Positions 1-10,316 of a DNA stretch of 64,000 nt are shown here, piece after piece. The stretch lies in NCBI GenBank assembly GCA_007026445.1, contig VDMD01000001.1:1922001-1986000 (forward strand). The letters run 5' to 3'. The stretch is from Schizophyllum amplum. Taxonomy: Eukaryota > Basidiomycota > Agaricomycetes > Agaricales > Schizophyllaceae. The position numbers and the translations under genes were made by a program. The notes under the pieces are model-generated. The model searched no databases, had not been told where the DNA came from, and worked only from the letters and a program-made list of their open reading frames with translations. Numbering within the stretch: position 1 is the first letter of the stretch; each line of letters opens with the position of its first letter.

Positions 1-387
1 ATCCACAGGGATGTAGTAACCGTACAGCAAGAAGCACCGCTTTGGCACGGCCGATCCTTGCGAGCTCGGAATGAAGTAGCCGCTCGATATTCCTTGCTGG
101 TGGTACCGGCAAGCGAATATGTACTTCCTCTGCGTCAAAAATATACTTTCCAGGAAGTTGGCCCTGGGCGTGCCCAGGGACAGAAAGTGCTCGATGGTCC
201 AACTCCGGCCTTACTGGGAGCGGTGCGGTCACTGTAGGCAACGCTTACTTCGCATGTAAGGCACTATTAAGCCGCAGAGGATACTCTGAAGTTCCGCCTG
301 CGCTAGAAGGTGAGGATGGCAGGACGAGAGATGCGGAAGAGTCGAGTAGAGGCGTCGCTCACGAGGTGACGTCAGCTGCATCACCAT
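1..387 (-). CDS. Possible partial gene at left edge, function unknown
   Basis: A spliced minus-strand reading can be followed from an ATG at 387 (exon 387-285) across a 53-nt intron (284-232, GTATCC donor, CTACAG acceptor) into an exon that stays open to the left edge, giving about 110 residues so far. The residues are mixed and protein-like, with a charged, probably helical last part, but I recognise no family. A second minus frame is also open in 1-180, so the frame choice is uncertain. The putative start lies only about 85 nt from the divergent gene at 471. Its existence is an inference from splice signals and codon continuity. Confidence 0.3.
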
Positions 388-470
388 GCTCCGGCATCCA
401 TAAGTAAAAGCTCATCGCGGCATACCTTGAGTGCTAAGCATTGCCTCCGACGCCCACGATAACATCTGCT

Positions 471-820
471 ATGGGAGGTGCGCAGCCAGCAAGAGAGCCC
501 TTGTGTCTTTGCTGACCTAAATATTCTCAGCTATTGTCTCCTGCCTCGGCTTCACCCTCTCCGCCATCTTTGCAGGAATAACGGGATTCATCACTGCATG
601 TGCCGGGGTGCGTGAATCGCGTTAGTCACGCCTGCAACTCTCATCCTGTCTTCAGCTGGCCATGTCCATCGCCATGTTCTTCCAAGACCTATTCTGCGGC
701 TGTCGTCCAGGCGCGCACATCCAAGAACGAAATGAGAAGCGCAGACATGTTCGCGTCGTCTCTCAACCATCCCACCCACTCGCGCCTTCCCCGATGGAGG
801 TGCAGTCTCCGAAGTTGTAA
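471..820 (+). CDS. Small amphipathic membrane-associated protein (82 aa)
   Basis: Three exons: 471-477 (only 7 nt, ATG plus four bases), 531-607 and 656-820, with introns of 53 and 48 nt. The 82-residue product begins MGAIVSC, followed by a glycine/alanine-rich hydrophobic stretch to about residue 40, then a short Cys-containing segment and a basic, Pro-rich tail. Gly2 fits an N-myristoylation site and Cys7 could be palmitoylated; both are inferred from the motif. Small proteins starting MGA-V/I-VS with a long amphipathic helix are common in basidiomycetes and have no known function. The phases agree at both junctions, which supports the model despite the tiny first exon. It converges on the gene ending at 1026. 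Confidence 0.55.
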
Positions 821-1025
821 CTTATTCTTGATAGCGATACCCTCATATTGTAGCATCATCTTTCCTGCAAGTTTGCGCATTGTACCATAGCTGCACGACA
901 TAATACAGCGCTTCGATCAGCGCACCGTTCCCGCCATATATACCAAGGCCTGCCAAAACGAGACTGAAGGCATTCTGATCAGTGATTGTTTGGTCCCTGT
1001 TGTCTACCGAATCTGCCGTCGAGGC

Positions 1026-2516
1026 TCAAAAGTATACACCAGTCCATCCAGCAGACTGGACGTACATCCGATCCCGTTTATCTCTGCTCCCCACGAAGTG
1101 CGTCCACCGTGCGTCGGACGGCATGTCGCCCTCGCCCGCGCCCTCTTCCATCTGCGGATTTTCAATTCGCTGCAGCCGACTCGCGGAATACGACTTCGAG
1201 TCAAGCTGCACCACACCCTCGAACTCCGCGTCGCGGTAGGTCAAGCGCACGTCTCCGCTGCGCGACGACATGTGCGTAGCACGGATCGGCCGTTGCTCGA
1301 ACGCGCGGCTCGTTACCCACGACACATCCGTACGACCCGCGCCTGTCGTGGTACTCAAGAACGCCGGCGTGACTCCGCGCGCAACGGGGTGCGCGTCGAT
1401 GTGCAAGACACCGTCCCCACGCTGCGTGCTCAGATCGGTTTTGTCGACGACTGCGACATCCCCGACAATCCATCCACGGTAGACCTCGAGCGACATCGCG
1501 TCGGCCTGCAGGGCTACGTTCGACCGGATGATGTTGCGCGAGTCCATGCCAAAGAGCGTTACGAAGAGCGAGTCGAGCCGCACTTCCGCGCCGCGCGCGA
1601 ACTGCACATGCGCGGTACTGTGGGACGCGGCGTGCAGCTTCCTGAGAGTAGGCGGGATGCGTATAGTGACGTCGAAGCGCGCGCAATCATCGTCAGTGGC
1701 GAGGGTAGGTGTGTTGATGAGGACGCGGTCGTCATTCACGTCGAGCTTTGGCACGCGCACGGACACGAAGTCGAGCAGCTCGGCATTGTCGGTACGCAGG
1801 CTCAGTTCATACACGATCTCGGTGGCATCCGCGGCACCCTTGTCAAGAGTGATCGTCCCAACTGCGTCGCCGCGCACGTCGAAGGCGTGATCCGCGTTCA
1901 CGCCCATTGGCACAGCGAACTTGACGACCTCTGATGAGTTATAGAAGTACGGCGCAGCGAGGCAGCCCAACGCCGTCCCGAATGCCGGCATATCCTCCAG
2001 TCCCGTCACCGTGGGCTGATGAGCATGGTCAGTAACATCGTTCCAGGGGAGAGCAGGAACGCACTGTGAAAGCCCATATCGCGAGCTTGAATGTACCGTA
2101 CACCATCCAGAGCAGCAGGATGATACCGACCGCTTTCCAAAAGAGGCCGCAGCTGCGAATGGAAGTCAGACGCGTCCGACAAATTGGATCTGCGGCAACG
2201 CACTTCAGACCACAGCATACGCAGCAGCCCGCCCTCTTGCGTTGGGGCCGTGCAAGCTCTGTGTCGAGCAGCGCCTCGCTCGCGCTGTCGTCCGGGTCAT
2301 CACGGTACGTGTCCGTCCGCCCGAGGCGCACTTGACCTCCCTCCTCGTCTGACGGTACTTGCCGATCTGCTGCCCGTCAGCACTACCGATCAGCACCTCT
2401 GCGCACGACGCACACTGATCCAAGTGCTCCTTCAGTTTTAACGCCGCCATGACCGCACCTACTGCGCCAAAGAAGGTGAACCCGAACCGCGTACCGCGCT
2501 TCGCTGGCGCGGACAT
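1026..2516 (-). CDS. Single-pass membrane protein with large C-terminal domain (465 aa)
   Basis: Three exons: 2516-2414, 2369-2065 and 2015-1026. The introns are 44 and 49 nt, both with GTGCGT donors. The model gives 465 residues. The N-terminal part is charged, then comes a Cys-rich patch (CCVCC) just before a transmembrane helix near residues 112-132, then about 330 residues rich in beta-type sequence. The layout resembles basidiomycete tail-domain membrane proteins, some of which carry DUF7330, but that assignment is weak. The first exon also encodes a hydrophobic segment and could belong to another transcript; the frame continuity across intron 1 argues that it is real. A TATA-like box lies about 100 nt upstream of the ATG. 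Confidence 0.6.
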
Positions 2517-3026
2517 CGTCCAAAGGAGTGGGGGGACTGCGAAGGTGAGGACTATGTGGGAAGGAAAGGAAGAAGGAGCGCGGTAAAGAGTGCGGTGTAC
2601 GGCATGGGGATGGGTTTATAGCGGTACCGACGACCGGACCCGGCCAGGGGCGACCAGGACGAATGCGCGCCTGTGTAATCCGATGAGTGACTTTAGGCGC
2701 CCAGGGGAAATAGTGACTTGGCGAAACAAAGGCACGAATGATCAGCCCGTCAAAGACTTGAACTTGAAGGCAGCCGACAGAGGTCTCGAGTCGACATCGA
2801 GCGACGAGCGGTATCAAAACGCCTTCAACTGGACATCGTTGAGGTCGGCGGCCAAGCTGATGAAAGATCTGAAGCTGCCGACTCGTGTCAAGACGACCAG
2901 TGGACACAGCTCCAGCATGCGAAGTCCGGCTAATATGTCCCCAAATATTATAGGCATACAGTTCCACGACGTACAATGTCTTCCAAAATATACCCATTGT
3001 TCACGCCAGCGTGCCCTGAAGTGCCG
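2517..3026. other. Intergenic: promoter of the 1026-2516 gene and 3' flank of bleomycin hydrolase
   Basis: Both neighbours are on the minus strand. Open frames cross this stretch on both strands, but none has a family signature or a convincing splice structure. Apart from the TATA-like box I see nothing here. Confidence 0.4.
2613..2620 (-). promoter_or_regulatory. TATA-like box
   Basis: TATAAACC on the minus strand, about 100 nt upstream of the ATG at 2516. Position and sequence fit a core promoter element; no functional evidence. Confidence 0.35.
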
Positions 3027-4746
3027 TCAGCCTACATTCCTTCGCACAAACGCAGCCAAACTCACCATCGGGTCCCACGGCGGGTACACAGTCCGCTCCT
3101 GGCCCTCGAAGATTGCGACGAGGTCGCGCGGCGCGACCGACTTGGGCACAACGATCTGGTACACGAACTGCTCAAACCACGCATCCGTCATGACGAAGTA
3201 GCCCTTGTCGCCGACCGCGTCGCCCCACGAGTTCTCGACCTTGTAGCGCACCGGCTTGCCCGCGGTGTCGAGGTGCACGGCGGAGATGACCATGGCGTGC
3301 GTCATGGCGGACTCGCCCACCTGCAGGCGCTCTGCCTTGGTCAGGCCGAGCGTGATGTCGAAGGCGTGCTTTAGAGAGAAATCAGACTTGCGTGTGCTAG
3401 AAATGGGCCGAGGACTGACCTCGTACTCGAAGAGCGCGGTGTCCATGATGCCCTGCTTCCGCTCGGAAGACTGGCCGACGTCGCAGCCAAAGAAGACGGG
3501 GAGGCCGGCCTTGATCATCTTGACGACCATGGCCTTCATGGTTTCGATCTCGGTGTTGACGTCTGTCAACCAGTCAGATGACAACGTCCTGCTGGTCAGG
3601 CCAAAACATACACAGCACCGGGCGGCCGCCCCAAACGTTGCCGAGCTTGTCAACGGTGTACAGCTTGTTGTACGGGTTGCGCGGGTCGTTGATGAGGGAG
3701 AAGGATTCCGCAGGCTGGACAGAGAATGAGCATGGTCATTGAATAGAGAAGGCCGCACGTACTGCGCTGGTCTTGGAGGCGAAGGTCTTCAGGAACTGCT
3801 TGGGAGTACCCTCCCAGTGCCCAGCCTTGCCGTCCTCGTCGTAGTAGTCCCACGAGATGGACTCCTCCGGCTTGGGCGGGACACCCAGCGTCGCGGTCAT
3901 GATGGTGTAAATCTCCTTCATCAGCTCCTCCTTCTTCGAGCGGACAACGGCGAGAATGCCCGCCTCGCTAAGGCTGGAATCGGCGCGGAGAGATGCTGCG
4001 AGCCGGCGCAGAATCAGGGCATGCTCGCGCAGCTTCTTGCAAAGCAGGTCGTTGAGGGGGCTCGATAGCGATGAGTGGAAGGACTCGGGGTAGCATGCCT
4101 GCGGGACAACGCCGTACGTCTCCAGGATGTTGACCGCCATGTCCCACTGCCCACCGTCGCTGATAAGGTCGCCAGCGAGGTGAGTGACGAGCCGGTCGTC
4201 GAGAGGGCGGTCGGCAAGCTCGATAGAGGTCTCAAGGTAGTAGTTGCACTTGTTCAGCTTGTCGTAGAAGAACAGGTAGCTCTGCGTGGTTGTCAGTCTT
4301 ATCGCAACTGGAAGAAATAGGCAAAGACGTACCTGCGACAGCTCGAAGTCCTTGAGCTTCAGCTTCTTCATCACATCGTACCGGATCACGTTCGTGGTGG
4401 CGAAGAGCCAGCAGCGACCGGAGCTCTTCTGATTCGTTACGGGGCCGGTCTTGAAGTCGATCTGGTTGTTGAACACGTGCGAGTCGGCGACCTTAGCGCT
4501 GCGCGAGACGAGGGCGTCGCGCATGTCATTGTGCGCGAGGATCGTGCGGGCGAGCTTGGCCTTGGCGTCTGTCGCAAGGTCCTTCTCCCAGGAGTCAATG
4601 TTCTGCAGAGAGAGGGCGCCGTCGAGAGACAGGGCACTCATGCGTGCGGGGAGGGCGTCCGCAGTGGCGCGCTGCTTCTCAATCAGCTTCTCCGTCGCAG
4701 CGCTGTGCGACGGTGCCAAGTCAGGGCGGGAGGATGCAGCACCCAT
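3027..4746 (-). CDS. Bleomycin hydrolase / cysteine aminopeptidase C1B (506 aa)
   Basis: Papain-fold cytoplasmic aminopeptidase of the C1B family (yeast Lap3/Blh1, human BLMH). It removes N-terminal residues from peptides, hydrolyses homocysteine thiolactone and inactivates bleomycin. Five exons: 4746-4333, 4281-3763, 3714-3612, 3562-3420 and 3368-3027, with introns of 48-51 nt. The total is 506 residues, close to the usual 450-505. Gln106 and Cys112 lie in NQKSSGRCWLFA, His417 in GESAMTHAMVI and Asn439 in VENSWG, so the catalytic tetrad is complete. The chain ends about ten residues after the usual PWDPMGSLA-like end, which in Lap3 is trimmed to regulate exopeptidase activity; here the tail reads DPMVSLAAFVRRNVG. 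The start is the first ATG after a TATA box 70 nt upstream. Confidence 0.95.
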
Positions 4747-5637
4747 GGTAGTCGTGGGCAGGTTGTGGGGAGGGAGATACGGAAAGCGAAAGGCCCTGGG
4801 ACTGCCTCGCTCGCGTATTTATACTGTTATCTCTGGGTGCCAGGTGGGCGTGCGAGGACGATAAGATGGGCACGATGGTCACATTTCACCTGATCGGTTT
4901 GGCTCGGGACTGCGAGGGTAGACAGCGGTTGAGGGCTGCTCAGTTCTCAGTTCTGTCTCCAGTCTCTGATCCAGAGGCCAGTCTTGCGCTTCAGGATACC
5001 ACGATTGCGCAAATGTACAGAGTGAACTCGAATTTCGCGACAGCATAAAGCACGAGCAACACTGAGTCCAACTGGGGCCCGGCCGGACCGTCGACGAGGA
5101 TTCGGAGGTCCGAGGGCCGAGGTGCCGCGGCAACCGAGCTACTCAGCTCTTCAACTTCATCAAGGCGCCGTATTAATCGTCCAGCCTCCGCCGATATAGC
5201 TGAGGAATGCACCGTTCTGCAGCCATACGTCGTTCACTCTCAACACAACTAGCCGCTCAAGATCGCTTTAATCGTCTGTCGGATGCAGCAGGGCCCCTCA
5301 TGTTTACGCCAGCCATTTTCGCGCTCTCGAGCACACTGCATATTGTTATGATATTTCCAGCAAATCACGACAAACTACTAGTACACTACTACAGACACAG
5401 ATGGGGTGTAATACAACGAACTTCAAAGTCTCTATCATACTCGTACAGGGGAGGATGTGTACGAGAGATGCTCTAGATGCGAGCCAACTAGATGCGCAGG
5501 ACACAGTACAAATCGAGATGGATACGAAAAGTGGGACAAAAGGAAGAGGCGAGGTAGGCAGAAGGGGGTAACATGGCAGCAGTGCAGGAGAACGGGGGAT
5601 TCGAAACGGGACAAAAGGACAATAAACGGCACCGACA
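4747..5637. other. Intergenic, 0.9 kb, no confident gene
   Basis: Contains the bleomycin hydrolase promoter and the 3' flank of the next gene. A minus-strand open frame at 5212-4991 (73 codons, hydrophobic end) has a possible GTATCC donor near its end, but no downstream exon continues it. I leave it uncalled. Confidence 0.35.
4816..4823 (-). promoter_or_regulatory. TATA box of bleomycin hydrolase
   Basis: TATAAATA on the minus strand, about 70 nt upstream of the ATG at 4746, the expected distance for a fungal TATA promoter. Confidence 0.5.
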
Positions 5638-7200
5638 TCACGCCTTCTTGCGACCGAAGCCCAGCACACCGCTGGCCCGGGCGATGAGCTTCTTCATCTT
5701 CTCCTTCGACATCGACGGCTGACGCTTCAGCCGCCGCTCGGGCGTGAGGTCCATGAACGAGCGAGGAAAGACTTCGGACGGCGGTGGAGCCAGCGTCGCA
5801 GCGCCCGTGCTGCGTGAAGGCCTGTGCGTGAACGGCGTCTGCAAGAAAGCCTTCTGCGAGGGCGGCGGGGCATACGAGCGGTGCCTAGGTTTCACTACCG
5901 GCTCCGAGTCCAACCACGGCGCCACCTTCATTCGCTCTTCCCAGTCCCGCGAAGCCGCTTCCGAGGAGAAGACGTTCATCCTTGAGTGCCTCTGGACAGG
6001 CGCAGCAGCCACCGTCGGCTGAGGCTGGAAGCTCATGCTGGTGACCTTGCGGATGGTCCGCGCGATGCGGCCCACCTTGACTTCCTTCTGGGGCGAGGGT
6101 GCGCGGGCGGGTGTCGCGGGAGGCGGAGACGACGGATGAGGAAGCATCTCGAGTTGGCTTAGCGTGGCTGAGCGGCGGCGGACCCTCGAAGCGGGCACGA
6201 AAGACGAAGTGGGAAACGACGGAGGCGGATGCGAAGGAAGAGGCGGTGGCGCACGCGAAGAAACCGCCCGCTTTTCCGTGCGATTGGAGGACATGACCAG
6301 CGTGCGCGGGTCGTCGGCGAGCACGAGAGCCTCTCCCGCCAGGTGCATGTCGTCCTCCTCAAGCGCCGCGCTATCGAGTAAGCCGACCAATATTTTCGTC
6401 TCAGGTATCCGCGGATCGAATCCATCGTCCGTGTCCGGACTGTGCTTTGCCCAGGGTCCGTCAGCGCGGACCGTGCGCACCGCCATGCACTCCTCTGGCG
6501 TTATTTTCGAGCGCCACTCCGTTGCTTCGAGAGGCCGCGAGAACGACGGAGTACTCTGCATACGACGCAGATGGGGCGAGATGGGCGGCGGCTGCGGAAA
6601 CAAGAGGTTGTTTTCATATATGGACGACGCGTCTGACATCGTGCAGGAGGGTGTCGCGAGCGGCGTGGTGTTGTCACTGGTGAGGCTGAAGTCATCGCCC
6701 GCGTCCGAGAAATTTCCTGTAGGCGAGAATGCGGGTTGCTCTGGCGGGGTTGCGGAAGGCGGTTGAATAGGCGGGGAGTCGACACGATCAAGCCCAAAGT
6801 CGGTACAAAAGCGGCGGGCACGCCTCGGGCTGATGGGTGGCTGGCGGCGCGCGCGAGCCTCGATGGCATCGGTAGTTTGCGAAGGCAGGCTGCCGAAGAA
6901 CGTCAGTCAATTCGTGGGTAGGTGGCGTGCATGTGCAACTCACTCAACGGACGAGAGCGCGCGGCGGCGGTCCAGTAACTCGCCCAGAGGCTTGGGCTCG
7001 CCAGCGAGGCGCAATTCTGCGAGTTGTGCGTCGAAGCTGAGCGAGGGGAAGATGTTTGCGTATCGTCGTTGACGATAGGCCAATTGACATGTGGACCTCT
7101 TGCTTTTGGGCGAGCTCGGCAAATGGGCGGTGGAGGAAGAATTGGGTGGTCCATGGCCGTACGGGCTAGACGCCCTGTTAGAGGACAATGGGAAGTTCAT
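5638..7200 (-). CDS. Pro/Ser/Arg-rich protein of unknown function (502 aa)
   Basis: Two exons, 7200-6944 and 6889-5638, with a 54-nt intron (GTGAGT donor, GGCAG acceptor) and matching phases, giving 502 residues. The protein is largely disordered: proline and serine clusters, many basic residues, SP/TP sites, and a basic C-terminal end (residues about 475-502) with a short predicted helix. No domain or catalytic motif is visible. Such proteins are often scaffolds or phospho-regulated adaptors, but that would be speculation here. An in-frame ATG 42 nt further upstream (7242) is an alternative start. Confidence 0.6.
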
Positions 7201-7672
7201 GATGATCGTGCAGAAAAGGCGGGTGGCAGCGCGAGTGTGCAAGATGGGCTCGTCCTTTGACAGAGCAGTGAAGAGAAAGAGACAAAGGTGGTTCGCGTGG
7301 GCAAAAATTCGGAAGAAAGGAAGAAGAGAGGGGTCGAGATGCTAACAATTGCTTACCGCACCATTCAGGAGGTCTGTCATATTTGCTCTTCGGAGTCGTT
7401 GCTTCCGAACAAGGGCTTTCACTTCAGTAAGTGCTAGCGCGGGTGATGCCACGCGGAGGAATCTATAGGAGCGCGTTAAAAGCTAAACATGATCGACCCG
7501 CACGTACCGTCGGTGTGCTATCATGCGGGGCGAAAACGTACTAGAATCATATATCGCGTTGCACTTAGGATTTGCTCGTCGATGTTGTGGAGAATTCGCT
7601 CGATGGAGGATGGGAAAAGTATCCATAAGCCTAGTGCGATGGTACATACAACATAACGTGCATATCTGAACC
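7201..7672. other. Intergenic between RPS2 3' end and the 5638-7200 gene
   Basis: Both flanking genes are on the minus strand, so this holds the RPS2 3' flank and the promoter of the downstream gene. No further feature is seen. Confidence 0.35.
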
Positions 7673-8218
7673 CTACTTGCGCTGGGTCATCTGGAGGTGA
7701 CCGCTGTACTCGTCGTACGGCAGGTTCGACAGAGGAATCTCGCGCCACAGGTCGGGCGTGAGGAAGGCATAGGTTTTGGTGAGCTGCGAACGGGTGAGAT
7801 AAAATTTCTTGTGAATAATGCGAAGCAACTCACTGCAGCGAAGGTCGCCTTCAAGAAATTGCCCATCGTAGCAGTAGAGCCCTTGGACTGAGTGTAGCAG
7901 TCCTCAACACCAGCCAGCTGCAGCAAGCGCTTGGATGCGGGGGCGGCGACGATACCAGTTCCACGGGGAGCGGGGATGAGACGGCACATGACCGATCCGA
8001 CCTTGCCGCTGACTTTTGAGGGAACGGTGTGGGGGTCACCGAGGCTGGCACCCCAGTAGCCTCTCCGGACGGGGACGACGGAGAGCTTGGCGAGGACGAT
8101 GGCGCCGCGGATGGCGGTCGCGACCTCCTTGGCACACTTGACACCGAGACCGACGTGACCGTCAAAGTCACCGATCGCAACGAATGCCTTGAAGCGGGTG
8201 CGCTGACCGGCGCGCGTC

Positions 8219-8253
<35 letters not shown>

Positions 8254-8311
8254 CTTAAGCTTGGGTAAGAAGAAGTCGACGATCTGGAACTCCTTGACGG
8301 GGAGCGAGAAC

Positions 8312-8352
<41 letters not shown>

Positions 8353-8537
8353 GAGGCGGCCGAGTTTGGTGACGGGGACCCTGCATGCGAGTGAGAGGAT
8401 GCGGTACGATCGCGACGGCAAACGCACCACTCCTTCTCCTCGTCCTTGCGGCCACCGCGACGCGGGCCCCTGCGCCCACGACCACGGTCACCACGTCCGC
8501 GTCCGAAACCACCACGACCACGGGGAGCGTCAGCCAT
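7673..8537 (-). CDS. RPS2: 40S ribosomal protein S2 (uS5), 255 aa
   Basis: Component of the small ribosomal subunit near the mRNA entry site; needed for decoding accuracy. Three exons: 8537-8428, 8380-7834 and 7783-7673 (introns 47 and 50 nt), 255 residues, against 254 in yeast. The N-terminus is a short RGG/GRG arm typical of uS5 and a target of arginine methylation. It is followed by [16 protein letters not shown], the S5 N-terminal domain, and the C-terminal S5 domain with [13 protein letters not shown]. The divergent gene is ODC antizyme, with about 390 nt between the two ATGs, so the two may share a promoter region. Confidence 0.97.
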
Positions 8538-8928
8538 TGCGATGAAGAGTTCTATCGGGGCCAGTCAGTACAGTACATCTGCGAGATGGACGACCGATCC
8601 AGCGCTAGACAGTCAATTCCGACGCCGAAAGCGAGTCTAATCGGTAGTGCGAGCATTTCTCTGGTCGTTGGCGTCAACGGGGGCGGCGTACTCACAGTTT
8701 TGAGGTCGGTGTCGTCGTCGGACTTGCTGTCGAGGTCGCGCGCAACTTTGTGTGGATCGGGGGCCTCGGCCCTGAACGGAGGGGGTCTGCTTGCGCATGT
8801 TTGGCACGGCCGGCGCCCCGAAATTCGGCATTGTGGAGCGCGGCCCTTCTTGTCCTTTGCCACATCGAGCACCTTTGAAAGACTTGCCACTCATCTTTAT
8901 CGAGTTCCCCCCACCAAGTTGGCACCCC
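8538..8928. promoter_or_regulatory. Divergent promoter region between RPS2 and antizyme
   Basis: About 390 nt between the RPS2 ATG (minus) and the chosen antizyme ATG (plus). The antizyme frame stays open upstream to an ATG at 8791, so part of this region could be N-terminal coding sequence or 5' leader. No clear TATA box or factor site was identified. Confidence 0.4.
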
Positions 8929-9927
8929 ATGTCGCTGAAAACCATGTCAAATTTATCCAATTCGCAATCTAGTCTTTGCCCCACGTATGTTCTTGTCTCT
9001 GCGCTGGCCGCCGCTGCTGACTCATCGTCCCTCCAGCAACGGTCGCCAGATCGTTGGAGATGGGGCTTCACTTCCTTTCGGCGCAGACCCTAGTGTGCTT
9101 GCCGTTTGCCACATGCAGGGCAGTGACGACATGTACTACTACTCTACTGCCTTCTCTGGCGGGCCGGGGGTGCGCCTTCATGTTCCGATAACCGTACACT
9201 GCATACTAACCCATCCCAGTGGCGTTTTTGACATCCCCCCAGCGAAATGCCCTCCTGACCGAGGGTCGTTGGACTGTGTGACAGGCAGTCCAGCGTCTGA
9301 TACCTCTTTCCCCGCCTCCAAATCCATCGCCTATCCCTACCCCAAGCCACCTATCACCACCGTTCAAAGTTCCTTCTTCCACCCGCGCGGCATCCCGATC
9401 CGCACCAACTCCAACGAGACTACGTCTCGCACCCCGCCCCTGACCCCGGACAGCGGAAGTGATAGCGATAGCGAGAGCGACACGGATTCCAACCAGCAGG
9501 ATGCCCTCGACTTTGCAATGACTCTGTTCCCGGACGACGGCGTAGCGGCGCTGCCCTACGCTAAGAGCGTCTCTATCTCATCGCCCGACATGGGTGCCGA
9601 CTTTAGCGGAGCTGTTCTTGCCCTCCCAGGCAAGCCGAAGACCTTGTACGTCGACGGCAAGAACGCACAGTCAGTCAGCCTTCGCGAGAGGTAATGTGCT
9701 GTTTCGACGGGCCGACGTACCCTTACTCACCGTCTTGCAGCATCGTTGCTCTCCTGGATCTGGCGGACGAGCGTCTGGGATGTGAGGCGCTCATAATCGT
9801 ACTGGAGCGCGCCTCGCCTACGCTTGGCGATCTACTGCATTCCCTGATGTACGTCGGTGGTACCGTCGTCACCAAGCCTGTCTTCCGTGTCGACCCCGCC
9901 TTCGTCCTCGTCGGGATGGAGATCTAA
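8929..9927 (+). CDS. Ornithine decarboxylase antizyme, made by +1 frameshifting (281 aa)
   Basis: Antizyme binds ornithine decarboxylase monomers, blocks the enzyme, sends it to the 26S proteasome and inhibits polyamine uptake. Exons: 8929-8984, 9037-9169, 9220-9690 and 9741-9927 (introns 50-52 nt). Reading frame 1 runs 66 codons to TGG CGT TTT TGA at 9220-9231; a +1 shift at TTT-TGA enters frame 2, which continues through two more exons to a stop at 9927. Frame 2 has a Ser/Asp/Glu-rich linker and the conserved C-terminal fold with SIVALLDLADERL, the partner-binding strand-helix unit and the end VDPAFVLVGMEI. The shift site aligns codon by codon with the animal TGG TGC TCC TGA site. High polyamines are expected to raise shifting. 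The start could lie upstream at 8791 or 8944. Confidence 0.88.
9220..9232 (+). other. Programmed +1 ribosomal frameshift site of antizyme
   Basis: TGG CGT TTT TGA C directly follows an intron acceptor at 9219. Frame 1 stops at TGA (9229-9231); reading resumes at GAC (9230-9232) in frame 2. No single-frame translation joins the two conserved parts. The following C-run (ATCCCCCC) resembles the CCC-rich context after the animal site. Confidence 0.8.
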
Positions 9928-10316
9928 TCTAGCAGTACTCGCATAGCGAGCGAATGCGGTATGTCGGTTGCCGCTCGGAGTTTTCATTGCACGCGTCGAA
10001 GGGTCCGCTGGTATGTAGTTCTCGTTTTTCTTGACGTTGTAGGAGGATTGTTGGCAAAGATGTTCATGTCGGGATGGCTACGCTCCATGACTACTCATAC
10101 CTGTTAACGTTGATTTTATCTACTACTTGCAAACAACTTTCCCTACCTATGCACAACGTGTGTGATCAGACAACCTTGGGAAGGCACGGTTGACGGTAAG
10201 TAGGTGAGGATGACGTTGACAATTCTGGTGGCATGCGGGGGTGGCGAGGCTTTGTCCTGAACTACGACTGCCCGCTGCCACAAGGCTCTGTCCACTGCTC
10301 TTATCCTGCGCCCAGC
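9928..10316. other. Intergenic between antizyme and the Smr gene
   Basis: Antizyme 3' flank and promoter of the Smr gene, both on the plus strand. The frame of the Smr gene is open upstream of the chosen ATG to 10233, but that part lacks family-like sequence. Confidence 0.35.

Noticed and set aside
990..1934. 314-codon plus-strand open frame
   Set aside because: It is antisense to the spliced 1026-2516 gene, which has consistent splice phases and a transmembrane helix; GC-rich coding DNA often leaves the antisense frame open.
2590..3201. 203-codon plus-strand open frame
   Set aside because: It overlaps the 3' end of bleomycin hydrolase in antisense and shows no family sequence or splice support.
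4991..5212. 73-codon minus-strand frame with a hydrophobic end
   Set aside because: The possible intron leads to an exon that stops at once; too weak to call.
8637..9071. Minus-strand frame upstream of RPS2
   Set aside because: No domain; overlaps the antizyme gene in antisense and the shared promoter.
9248..9257. ATG CCC TCC TGA resembles the animal antizyme shift site
   Set aside because: It lies in a frame that is closed upstream by TGA at 9229-9231 and is not joined to the conserved exons; the TTT TGA site explains the protein.
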